The position numbers and the translations under genes were made by a program. The notes below the pieces were generated by a model that searched no databases, was not told where the DNA came from, and saw only the letters and a program-made list of their open reading frames with translations. This document shows, piece by piece, positions 55,501-62,652 of a stretch of DNA of 62,652 bases (position 1 is its first letter; each line of letters begins with the position of its first letter). The stretch comes from Lachnospiraceae bacterium UBA6403 (GTDB lineage Bacteria > Bacillota > Clostridia > Lachnospirales > Lachnospiraceae), in the NCBI GenBank assembly GCA_002437435.1, contig DJPV01000054.1:1-62652 (forward strand). The letters are read 5' to 3'.

Positions 55501-58326
55501 ATATACTGTTACTACATATGTACCGGCTTTACTATATGTAAATGCTGTTGATGCATTCTTACTTGCTGTTACCTGCTGCTCCTGCTCAGCAACTGCCTTT
55601 CCATCACAGGTCGCTTCTGCATTAAATGATGTAATATAATGGTTATCCACCGCTGATGCACTTACCGTAACGGCTGAACCATTCCAATAGCTCTTAAGAT
55701 TCAGACTTCCGTCATCTGCCATGTTGTCGATCGTAACAGGATTCGGGTTGATGCTGTCGATCTCAAACTGATATGGAATACCATCATCCGAGGTTTTCTT
55801 TGATATACCGTTTCCAGCCATATCTTCAATATAGAATGTGATCGTATATAACTGATTCTCCTGAAGAATATCTTTGTCCGGTACAAGTGTCTGTTCTAAC
55901 TCTTTTTTCGAACCTCCTGATATATTAACAACAGGTATAATCTCCTGTTCGTTCTGATCTGTTATCTTATAACTCTTGATCGCGAAGCTGTCCTTTGCAG
56001 CTATCTTGATCTTTGGAACTGTAGTTTTTGAATAATAATATACATTATCGATACAGGATTCATAGTCTACAAATTCCATCGTTGTAACAGAAGGAGCACT
56101 CTTATCGTACGCGATCGTGCAGCTCTTTTCTGTTGTATTTGCATCATTCTCAAGATCTATATAATGATGCTTTGTCTTGATATTGAATGAATAGATTCCT
56201 TCTTTATCTAATATGTAACTAACTGTAAGGGTTGTATTTACACCGGAACCACTCTTACTGATCGTCGGAATAACCTGTTCACCTGCCGCACCTGCTGCAT
56301 CCGGCTCCCTTCTTACTACATTGCTGATCACGTCATTCTGATCAAGGTCAAGTCCTGTAACCTTATATGTTACGGTAACATTATTCCCACCTGTATATAC
56401 AAGATCAGAGAGATCCAGCGGTATGCCATCTGCATTTGCTGTGATTTCATCTACAAGAGTTTCATTATCTACGATAACTGTAAACTTCTGTGTCGCTTTA
56501 TTTCCAGCTTTATCTGTTACAGTCACAACAACATCATATACACCTGCATCTGCAAGTGTCAGGGTGTTGTCTGCCGCTAACGCTTTCTCACTTCCATTTA
56601 CTGTAACCTTTGTACTTGCTACGCCACTTCCTGTTCCGGCATCACTTCCCGGATCTGTAGCTGTAACAGTCAATGTCTCTCCTGCAGCGCCACTTACTAC
56701 ATACTCATCATCCTTCGCCACAGCTGCATTCTTGACTGCACTTGTTACTGTTAGAACAGGAGCGGTAGTATCCAGATTAAATATAACATTTTTGCCGCCT
56801 GTCAACTCCATACGATTTGTTGCTGTATAAGAGAGCACATGTGTACCATCCGCTACAGCAGCTGTATCACTATCCCAATCAGCATATGTATAAATATATT
56901 TGTTCCCATTTGCTGATACTTCTGTACTCTCATCAAATGCTGCGCTGTCAAATGCTGCTGTAACAGCATCGATCGGTGAATGATTTTCTTCTGCCTTTAT
57001 ATTCTTAACTGCAAATCTGCTGTACCATATATCAGGATCATAGCTGTATGAACCAAGACCTGTAGATGCGGATACAGATATTCCCTGATATATATTTACG
57101 GTACCATTTACAATATCCGGCTCATCATCATCGATAAATACGATCGCACCGTTCTCGTCAAATGTATATGTAGAAACTTCTGTATAGTCCGAATCAGATA
57201 CACTGATCGCAACCTTATAATCCTCTCCGGTTGCTGAAGACTTCGGAATTGATACACTTGCTTTATAGCAGCCTGCATCTGCATCCTCTGCCATATCTGC
57301 TTTCTGCCAGTCTCCCCATACAGCACCATTTGCCAGTCTGTATTTCAGGGTCAGCGGCATAAGACTTCCGTCCACTGTTTCTTTTGCAGATACAGTTACC
57401 TTGATCGAAGCGTCTACCTTATTCAGAAGTTCCTGTATCTTGTCTCCTGCCTTCTTTACAGTTGTGTTCTCACTGGCTGTTACATCCGTGATCTGAACTG
57501 TAGTTGGATAAAGAATCTTTATAGATGCTGCACCAGATTCTCCACCACGGTTTGTAACCGTGAATTCATAAGTTCCGGCTTCATCAACTGTTAATGCATA
57601 ATTACCATCTTCATCGGCATCTATGATCGTCTCTGCACCACCATCAACAGTATAAGCTACCTTTGTGATATCAGCAGGATCTTCTGATTCCTGACGGATA
57701 TATGTATCATCTGTACCATCGTCAATTGCCAGTTTAATACTGACAGATGAACCCGGCTTTGCATAATAATAACCTGTCTTAGCGATCAGAGCATCACTCT
57801 CTGTTACGGATGCCTGAATTGTTGGCGTCGGCACTGCCGGAACAGGATCATTACCGTCTTCAGCATATACTGTAATAATACCGGCGAAGTTATATACACC
57901 ATCTTCTTTCGTTGTCTTATATACAGCGAACCGGTACTCATCGTCCTCAGTTTCAACCTTTACCTTTTTGATCTTAGAAGCTTTCTTTGGTGCATCTTTC
58001 TCATCTGCATCACAGGAAGTTGCTATCTTCTGATCTTCATCCTCAGTATCAAGTGCTTCCATCAGATAGTCACCCTTAAATGTAACTGCTGATTCTAACG
58101 GAACTGCGACTTCGATCTCTTTGACACTGTCAACCTTGACACTGCCGTCTTTTGCTTCTTTATACTTTACTTTCTTTGGAATATAATCTTCCAGATCAAT
58201 GACCTCTTTTGAGAGTTCATCTTTCGCGGATATTCCAAATCTGTTATCTATCGCCACCAGCGACAACAGCATAACAGCCGTCATGACCAACGCGATCAAT
58301 CGATGTAAATACTTATTCTTTTTCAT
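52525..58326 (-). CDS. Giant membrane-anchored Ig-repeat surface protein
   Basis: A 1933-residue exported protein: signal peptide (about 1-30, RLIALVMTAVMLLSLVA), a long ectodomain and a C-terminal membrane helix (about 1900-1922, IVIILIVLAILILAGIIIW) with tail RKRKKAQQ. The ectodomain has about 13 Ig-like modules, each closing with DKAGN-type strands and a linker such as VDKSAP, IDKTAP, VDKNAP or YDGTAP, preceded by an N-terminal region with Pro-rich linker (PVPAVPTPT). No LPXTG sorting motif or enzyme domain was seen. I start at ATG 58326 (MKKNKYLH), with AAGGAGGG ten bases upstream. It is last in the kinase operon; adhesion or ligand binding linked to the kinase is inferred. Confidence 0.88.
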   Translation of the reverse strand: MKKNKYLHRLIALVMTAVMLLSLVAIDNRFGISAKDELSKEVIDLEDYIPKKVKYKEAKDGSVKVDSVKEIEVAVPLESAVTFKGDYLMEALDTEDEDQKIATSCDADEKDAPKKASKIKKVKVETEDDEYRFAVYKTTKEDGVYNFAGIITVYAEDGNDPVPAVPTPTIQASVTESDALIAKTGYYYAKPGSSVSIKLAIDDGTDDTYIRQESEDPADITKVAYTVDGGAETIIDADEDGNYALTVDEAGTYEFTVTNRGGESGAASIKILYPTTVQITDVTASENTTVKKAGDKIQELLNKVDASIKVTVSAKETVDGSLMPLTLKYRLANGAVWGDWQKADMAEDADAGCYKASVSIPKSSATGEDYKVAISVSDSDYTEVSTYTFDENGAIVFIDDDEPDIVNGTVNIYQGISVSASTGLGSYSYDPDIWYSRFAVKNIKAEENHSPIDAVTAAFDSAAFDESTEVSANGNKYIYTYADWDSDTAAVADGTHVLSYTATNRMELTGGKNVIFNLDTTAPVLTVTSAVKNAAVAKDDEYVVSGAAGETLTVTATDPGSDAGTGSGVASTKVTVNGSEKALAADNTLTLADAGVYDVVVTVTDKAGNKATQKFTVIVDNETLVDEITANADGIPLDLSDLVYTGGNNVTVTYKVTGLDLDQNDVISNVVRREPDAAGAAGEQVIPTISKSGSGVNTTLTVSYILDKEGIYSFNIKTKHHYIDLENDANTTEKSCTIAYDKSAPSVTTMEFVDYESCIDNVYYYSKTTVPKIKIAAKDSFAIKSYKITDQNEQEIIPVVNISGGSKKELEQTLVPDKDILQENQLYTITFYIEDMAGNGISKKTSDDGIPYQFEIDSINPNPVTIDNMADDGSLNLKSYWNGSAVTVSASAVDNHYITSFNAEATCDGKAVAEQEQQVTASKNASTAFTYSKAGTYVVTVYAYDEAGNVNTATCHFVIDEKPADISFTGIPDNGIYRNDSKHPITINVKDDYGISADKVKITEYYETYDGTKEQLTVLSENTDIKTTKATVNSCEVIDGKPMKYYFYVETTDNSGNVSSTTSKTFYYDDMNPELSVTPDIVSEEKDYYYNNKVTFKAAVKEQFALGTVVYLLNTEDYDLATKASDYKKKAIKTFTLGDLCEKTFEFSASKAGFYDWTVVAVDGAGNEDAVTEMQFTIDKERPETEIDGVSEDGLSTGTEVTITITDNEALDKDDFTVIQHYKYYNGTKYKKKTVKVKQTSENELTATANCDEMDGKACSYYFTVVGKDKAGNEVIYDQDASRFKVDGTAPEITITPYPDENDGYYNKGVRFKINVKEQFEKKHKITVSDKNKSVNGDADDVFVLNGTDGTFEVKRNAEGIYNLRIKAEDAFGNLAEDKVSFVVDKSAPTIGIATVSKLNNGNVALNVNIADNYKGKEYIVHVTRKDASGAVVYNKDYRKEIWKSTSAKPDLVFTDEGDYEISVSAEDKAGNKKIAENVTFRIDKTAPVLSITGVADSQTTDCTATLSVNEAFPFSYDGSSLGSTDITATITKKTDGSGTTNVATLNTGNFSGGNPHTATYSFTEDGEYTITFNAKDMAGNTAAAVTKTFKVDKNAPELSVTAVNSKRSNISEFQIVGGASDDSKDYVDMNLEVKETFFATNKVSITVHKDGKDVSSSYFKNFRSSSEVSRGSQRFEDDGVYTVEISAQDAIGNKAKDYSMAFTVDNTPPSIEDTEKMAGFAARRNENGDLLLNSNDFSDIKDKGYDAFWTVNDTSVFTANVKLDGIDFVDFSDLTDGYHTMTIEVTDEVGHKTTNTFDFTYDGTAPRIIISGVDDKSVVRNPFTMSIGLEDPDDTITEIVINGNTVDPTLYKDTNSYDFQVADYGKYEVKVTATDAAGNVSSTFDDETGEVFSFQLRQKLSPIVIILIVLAILILAGIIIWIILRKRKKAQQ

Positions 58327-58342
58327 ATTGGTCATTCCCTCC

Positions 58343-59050
58343 TTATATTGATTCATCTGTATGTACTACGACGATATCTGTTACTATCCTGAAACCTGCA
58401 CGATCTTTTACTTCCGGCTTCGTTCCATGAACTGCCTCATTTAAAAGAACGTTCGTTGCTTCTTCATCCGATGTCAGAACATTGGTTGCTTCCTCTGTAT
58501 CTTCCAATGTCAATACATCAGTTGCCTCATTGTAATCTTCATCGGTTGATAATACATCCGTTTCTCTCTCGTAATCCTCTGATTCGGTTAAGACATCGGT
58601 CTCTCTCTCGTAATCCTCCGCTTCAGTTAAGATATCAGTCTCTTTCTCATAATCATCCGGTTCCTGTAAAATATCGGTCTCCCGTTCGAATTCATCCACC
58701 CGGTTCTTCTGTTCTTTCTTAAGCTCGTTGACCGCCTTTTGATATCTCTCATTTCCCTTCTTTTCAAGTTCTTCTGAACGGGATGTTTTCTGTTTGATAT
58801 CTCGTACTTCAATTTTACCGGTACTATCCTTGGACTTGATCGCATCTTTCTTTGAAGCACCACTTCCCTGAACACTCTCATATCCTTTTTCACGAATCTC
58901 TTTGATCTGTTTTCTCGCTGTGCTTCCTGACAGATCACCGATCACTTTTGGTATATCTAACTTCACAAACAGGATAACTGCAATAACTGCAAATACGACT
59001 GCGAGAGCTATACCACCGAATAACATAATATTACATATGGTTTCATTCAT
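58343..59050 (-). CDS. Membrane scaffold with repeated Thr motifs for FHA docking
   Basis: A 235-residue protein with one N-terminal membrane helix (about 8-32, MLFGGIALAVVFAVIAVILFVKL) and a cytoplasmic part. Residues about 50-115 are highly charged and helical. Then come seven motifs ETDIL, ETDIL, ETDVL, ETDVL, ATDVL, ATNVL, ATNVL, with Thr spaced 13, 13, 13, 13, 12 and 10 residues. FHA domains bind phospho-Thr and often prefer a hydrophobic or acidic residue three places later; here it is always Leu. The kinase gene ends 17 bp upstream. I start at ATG 59050 with GAGGGTG six bases upstream. A kinase substrate recruiting FHA proteins is inferred. Confidence 0.75.
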   Translation of the reverse strand: MNETICNIMLFGGIALAVVFAVIAVILFVKLDIPKVIGDLSGSTARKQIKEIREKGYESVQGSGASKKDAIKSKDSTGKIEVRDIKQKTSRSEELEKKGNERYQKAVNELKKEQKNRVDEFERETDILQEPDDYEKETDILTEAEDYERETDVLTESEDYERETDVLSTDEDYNEATDVLTLEDTEEATNVLTSDEEATNVLLNEAVHGTKPEVKDRAGFRIVTDIVVVHTDESI

Positions 59051-59067
59051 TGTTATCACCCTCACTC

Positions 59068-61209
59068 TCACTTACTTGCTGCTGTGCCTTCGATCACTCC
59101 GGCTATTGCAGAATTTACAATTAACGAGTTCCATTCATTGTTACCACGACTTGAAAGAATATTGATCTTCTTACCTGCATTGTAAACCGCCTGTACCTTG
59201 GATATTCCCTCACTTCTCCACTCCTTTGGATTGGAACCGTATTCTCCCGAATATCTGTCATACAGATAATTCAGATGACTTACATAGATATCTGCTGCAA
59301 AATCCTCAGTACCCATGCTGTCTTCTGCCGTCTTATATATCTTTTCAGCTGAATCATAATAATCTTTCTTACCGCTTGAAACTGCAAGTGCTACATATGT
59401 CTCAGCTTCTTCTTTCATATATTTAACGTAAGATTTCTTTGTATTATCAGAAATACCTGCATCTGTAATATCGATACTTGCAAGATAACGGTTTAATGCA
59501 TCAACAGCATTCAGATAATAGGATTCTTTCCGGTCATTCTCTGCTGCATTTTCCGCTTCATAGGAATATACCGCATACAGGATCCTTGCATACTGTGCTG
59601 TGTAATACTTCACACTCCGATCCTCTGGAAATGCATTTGATAATGCTGTACTGTTCTCATCCAGTTTTTCGTTTGCTTCCTGTAACAATGCGATCGTCCG
59701 CTGTGGCATATCATCAGTCTCGCTTCCAAGGTTATCAACATATATAGAAGCAATATTCAGATAATTTACATATTTACTTGTATTGGTATCTTCCAGATTA
59801 TTACTGTTATATTCTTCAAAATTAAACAGATTCTCTTTGCTGTTCGCAAAGTTTGAATTCTTCTTGATCTTATTTTCACAAATAGCAGAATAATAAGATG
59901 CCTGTGCCACTTCATCCGGGAAGTTCTCTTTATCATTTACCTGATTAAAATACTGCATTGCAGCTTTGTAATCCTGAATTTCATTATAATAAAGGATCGC
60001 CACCTCATAAACAACATCATCCTGAACTTTATCAATATACTTGGTTACATATCGTACTCCAAGCTTCGCTCCACTTTCTACACCTTCAGCTGTCGCTTTC
60101 TCAGCATCCTGTGTGGCATCGTAATAATAAGCATATGTATCCAGCAATCCAAGATATGCGTCTGAAGATGTCTCATCTAACGCGATCGCATCTTTATAGA
60201 TCTTGATTGCATCATTTACATCATTATCCTGCAATGCATCCTCTGCTTCCAAAATCTTATTGCTGTAGTTCTGTTCTTTGATCTCGTTCTTTTTTATACC
60301 ACCGATAACTGCACACACGATAGATGCCAGTGACAATCCACCCATCGTACAAAATGTGATCAGTTTCTTCTTTGCTTTTGCGCGGTATTCATTATCTAAT
60401 TCGTTATAATGATCAAGTGCATATAACAATTCTGAACAGGACTGATATCTGTCATTTGGATTTGGCTGACAGCATTTGATAATGATCTGCTCAAGTCCTG
60501 AAGAAAGCATCGGATTCCACTGTCTGATCGGCTTGATCTCATATGGTGGTTCACATGGATTCTTTCCGGTTACCAAATGATATAATGTCGCACCCAGATT
60601 ATAAATATCTGTTCTTGCATCTGTATTATAGATACCACGTCCCTGCGCATCACCAAACTGCTCCGGCGCAGCATATCCTCTTGTTCCAAGGGCTGTCGTA
60701 TCCGCATTATTCTCTATTACATATTCCTTTGCTGTACCAAAATCGATCAGCTTTACAGATCCGTCCGGCTTTAACATAACATTGGACGGTTTCATATCTC
60801 TGTAAATGATAGGTGGATTCATGGAATGAAGATAATCAAGCGCACTGGCAAGTGCACGTCCCCACTCAATTACATCCGACTGCTTCTGAGCTCCCTCTGC
60901 CTTCAGGACTTCATTCAAAGGTTTGCCTTCAACGAAATCCATAATTACATAGATCGTTCCATTTTCATTTATAATATCAACGATTCGCGGCAAAACCGGA
61001 TGATCTACATTTTTAAGAATGTTTGCCTCTCGTTCAAGACCCTTTAACAGTGTCTCAACACTTTTGGAACCGTCGTTTTTGATCTCCTTGACTGCCCACT
61101 GCTTATTCAGTCGATTATCCATCGCCAGATAAACAATTGACATTCCACCCTGACCAACTTTTTTCAGTATTTCGTATTTTCCATCTAATACTGTACCTAA
61201 TTCTGTCAT
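59068..61209 (-). CDS. Membrane Ser/Thr protein kinase with TPR-like outer part
   Basis: A 713-residue Hanks-type kinase. The catalytic domain (about 10-270) shows GQGGMSIVYLA (P-loop), AVKEIK (Lys), IYRDMKPSNVM (catalytic Asp), LIDFGTAKEYV (Mg-binding DFG) and GTRGYAAPEQFG (activation/APE). A membrane helix lies at about 285-308 (LITFCTMGGLSLASIVCAVIG). The outer 400 residues are helical, with repeats such as NDAIKIYKDAIALDETSSDAYLGLL that look like TPR units, not PASTA repeats. The usual RD pair is present. It is downstream of the PP2C gene by 12 bp. Its signal may be a wall or protein ligand. Confidence 0.93.
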   Translation of the reverse strand: MTELGTVLDGKYEILKKVGQGGMSIVYLAMDNRLNKQWAVKEIKNDGSKSVETLLKGLEREANILKNVDHPVLPRIVDIINENGTIYVIMDFVEGKPLNEVLKAEGAQKQSDVIEWGRALASALDYLHSMNPPIIYRDMKPSNVMLKPDGSVKLIDFGTAKEYVIENNADTTALGTRGYAAPEQFGDAQGRGIYNTDARTDIYNLGATLYHLVTGKNPCEPPYEIKPIRQWNPMLSSGLEQIIIKCCQPNPNDRYQSCSELLYALDHYNELDNEYRAKAKKKLITFCTMGGLSLASIVCAVIGGIKKNEIKEQNYSNKILEAEDALQDNDVNDAIKIYKDAIALDETSSDAYLGLLDTYAYYYDATQDAEKATAEGVESGAKLGVRYVTKYIDKVQDDVVYEVAILYYNEIQDYKAAMQYFNQVNDKENFPDEVAQASYYSAICENKIKKNSNFANSKENLFNFEEYNSNNLEDTNTSKYVNYLNIASIYVDNLGSETDDMPQRTIALLQEANEKLDENSTALSNAFPEDRSVKYYTAQYARILYAVYSYEAENAAENDRKESYYLNAVDALNRYLASIDITDAGISDNTKKSYVKYMKEEAETYVALAVSSGKKDYYDSAEKIYKTAEDSMGTEDFAADIYVSHLNYLYDRYSGEYGSNPKEWRSEGISKVQAVYNAGKKINILSSRGNNEWNSLIVNSAIAGVIEGTAASK

Positions 61210-61221
61210 CTTATCTCCCCA

Positions 61222-61992
61222 CTACTCTGTCTTAATTAACAACACCGTGATATTATCGGTTTCCTTTCTGTACTTATCCAGTTCTGTAAGGAAAGCGCAG
61301 CCTTCATGCATGGAATTTTCATCAATGGCTGCTTCCGGTCCGATACGATCCAGCATCTCATCCTCTGATATCTTATGTCGGAATCCGTCTGAACATAACA
61401 TGTAGCAGGCATTTCCTTCAATATAACCTCTGATAAAATCAGGTTCTACCACAGGTGATGCACCGATACACTGCAATAAAATACTTCTTCTGCTATCCCT
61501 CTCCGCCTGCTCCGGTGTCAGCCTTCCGGCAGCTATCTCTCGCGCTACAAGTGTCTGATCCTTTGTAAGCTGTGTAACCTCTTTGGTCAATTCATACACA
61601 CGGCTGTCACCTACATGGATAATATAGTAATATTCTCCATACATTAACATCGCAGACAGGGTAGTACCGATCATAATTCCCTGTGATTCTCCGTATGCTT
61701 TTAATTTCTCATTCTCGTTGATCGCTATCATATCCCACTGTTGTTTCAATATGGATGCGTTAAATGTACCTGAAAGCACCAGTTCCGGGAAATCCTTCTC
61801 AAACCATTCACAGTATGCATATATCACCTCTTTACTGGCAAGCTCTCCTTTTGCAAGTCCTCCCATACCATCACAGATAATTGCAAATACCGCCGGTCCC
61901 TCCGGGGTCTCAGCAATCTTGATTGCCAGAGAATCCTGATTATTTTTCTTCTTTATTCCTACATCTGTATAATACGCTGTTTTATACTTCAT
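61222..61992 (-). CDS. PP2C-family Ser/Thr protein phosphatase
   Basis: A 256-residue metal-dependent phosphatase, the likely opponent of the neighbouring kinase. Motifs: YTDVGIKKKNNQDS (metal Asp), AIICDGMGGLAKGELAS (two metal Asp and Gly), YIIHVGDSRVYEL, LTKDQTL and YMLCSDGFRHKI, with KETDNITVLLI at the end. I start at ATG 61992 (MKYKTAYYTDVG) because AGGAG stands six bases upstream; nine earlier residues are excluded. It lies between the FHA gene and the kinase gene in one operon. Confidence 0.95.
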   Translation of the reverse strand: MKYKTAYYTDVGIKKKNNQDSLAIKIAETPEGPAVFAIICDGMGGLAKGELASKEVIYAYCEWFEKDFPELVLSGTFNASILKQQWDMIAINENEKLKAYGESQGIMIGTTLSAMLMYGEYYYIIHVGDSRVYELTKEVTQLTKDQTLVAREIAAGRLTPEQAERDSRRSILLQCIGASPVVEPDFIRGYIEGNACYMLCSDGFRHKISEDEMLDRIGPEAAIDENSMHEGCAFLTELDKYRKETDNITVLLIKTE

Positions 61993-62021
61993 ACTTCTCT
62001 CCTGCTCTGTTGTCCCCACAT

Positions 62022-62652
62022 CTATCTTATATGATATACAAACTCTTCATCTCCCAATGAAACCTTCGCATTATTTGTTAAAAATACATTTTCCTGTCCT
62101 GCTATATTTTTTCCATTTACATATGTACCATTGGTTGACTGATTGTCCTTAATATAGCTGACACCATTCTTTCTCTCAATAATGCAATGGATTCTGCTGA
62201 CATCCGAATTATCAGTTACAGTATAATCCGCCTTTGTTGCTGATCTTCCGATCGCAAATTCCGGCTTATTTATATAGATTTTTTCATTTGTTGATATTCT
62301 TAACAGATAAGGCACTGGTGCCTGTGGCTTCGGCGCATCTGTTTTCTGCTCCGGCATTGATGATGCCGGTGCTGCCTCCGGCTTCTTCTCAGGCATCGGT
62401 GATACCGTTGTCACACCATTCGTTGGACGATTTGAAACCGGCAGCACTACCGGCCTGCCATCCGAACCCATCTGCATTGGCATTGGCTGTCCGTTTGGCA
62501 TCGGACGGTTCGGCATCGGCATTGGGTATCCCGGCATTGGCTGTCCGTTTGGCATCGGACGGTTCGGCATCGGCATTGGCTGTCCGTTTGGCATCGGACG
62601 GTTCGGCATCGGCATTGGACGTCCCGGCATTGGCTGTCCGTTTGGCATCGGA
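62022..62652 (-). CDS. FHA-domain protein with PNGQPMP repeats (partial, runs off the window)
   Basis: The C-terminal 210 residues of a protein whose start lies beyond 62652. Residues visible first are near-perfect repeats of NRPMPNGQPMPM-type units, a Pro/Met/Asn/Gln-rich low-complexity tract, then a linker (VSPMPEKKPEAAP) and an FHA domain over the last 95 residues: FAIGRSATKADYTV (GRS), VSRIHCIIE (SRxH), DNQSTNGTYVNG (NGTxxN). These residues bind phospho-threonine, so the domain should be active. It is first of the visible operon and its natural partners are the kinase and the Thr-motif scaffold. The repeats are also a DNA tandem repeat (62460-62652). Confidence 0.9.
   Translation of the reverse strand, partial: PMPNGQPMPGRPMPMPNRPMPNGQPMPMPNRPMPNGQPMPGYPMPMPNRPMPNGQPMPMQMGSDGRPVVLPVSNRPTNGVTTVSPMPEKKPEAAPASSMPEQKTDAPKPQAPVPYLLRISTNEKIYINKPEFAIGRSATKADYTVTDNSDVSRIHCIIERKNGVSYIKDNQSTNGTYVNGKNIAGQENVFLTNNAKVSLGDEEFVYHIR

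Overview
The window looks like part of the chromosome of a Lachnospiraceae-type Firmicute (class Clostridia, gut anaerobe, perhaps near Coprococcus, Butyrivibrio or Roseburia). The evidence is the moderately AT-rich, mostly leftward gene layout, strong AGGAGG ribosome sites, the SCIFF precursor and maturase pair beside secDF, a DUF6472 zinc mini-protein, a CIRCE-controlled hsp20, and an atp operon in the order B-E-F-H-A-G-D-C. No rRNA, tRNA, CRISPR array, prophage or complete insertion sequence was seen.

Layout. 1-2.2 kb: an AgrC/AgrA-like GHKL kinase and LytTR regulator. 2.3-6 kb: a class Ic aminotransferase, a repeat-rich membrane protein and PlsC. 5.9-12.2 kb: the complete F1Fo ATP synthase operon. 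12.2-22 kb: small HAD enzymes, a decayed CbiET-like protein, an amidase, ThrH, a zinc-ribbon membrane protein, aminopeptidase P and glycogen branching enzyme. 22-30 kb: an accessory stretch with a TetR regulator, RelBE, gene remnants, AlkD, LOG, a FliB-like protein, a DUF2975-XRE-lipoprotein operon and an AT-rich orphan gene. 30-42 kb: an orphan ACP with a partner protein, uridine phosphorylase, an HPr-like protein without His15, an ABC-F ATPase behind a candidate leader peptide, a transglutaminase-like protein without its cysteine, a CBS protein, an Ig-like membrane protein, citrate synthase and FabH. 42-52.5 kb: hsp20, a dead lacZ with an intact AraC regulator, HAD phosphatases, an orphan RelB antitoxin, secDF and the SCIFF locus. 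52.5-62.65 kb: one tight leftward operon encoding FHA protein, PP2C phosphatase, Ser/Thr kinase, membrane scaffold and a giant Ig-repeat surface protein; it continues past the window edge.

Two things stand out. First, the phospho-signalling operon: its membrane scaffold carries seven [E/A]-T-[D/N]-[I/V]-L motifs at near-regular 13-residue spacing, suitable as phospho-threonine docking sites for an FHA domain, beside a kinase, a phosphatase, an FHA protein and a very large exported Ig-like protein. Second, at least seven large nested stem-loops plus two partial copies occur in the gaps between genes. They fall into two families, each with a conserved core inside outer stems of unrelated sequence. 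In family 2 the inner hairpin changes sequence but keeps pairing between copies, so a selected RNA or single-stranded DNA structure, or a small mobile palindromic element, is likely.

Starts were chosen from visible ribosome sites. No database search was run; family names rest on recognised motifs and context.
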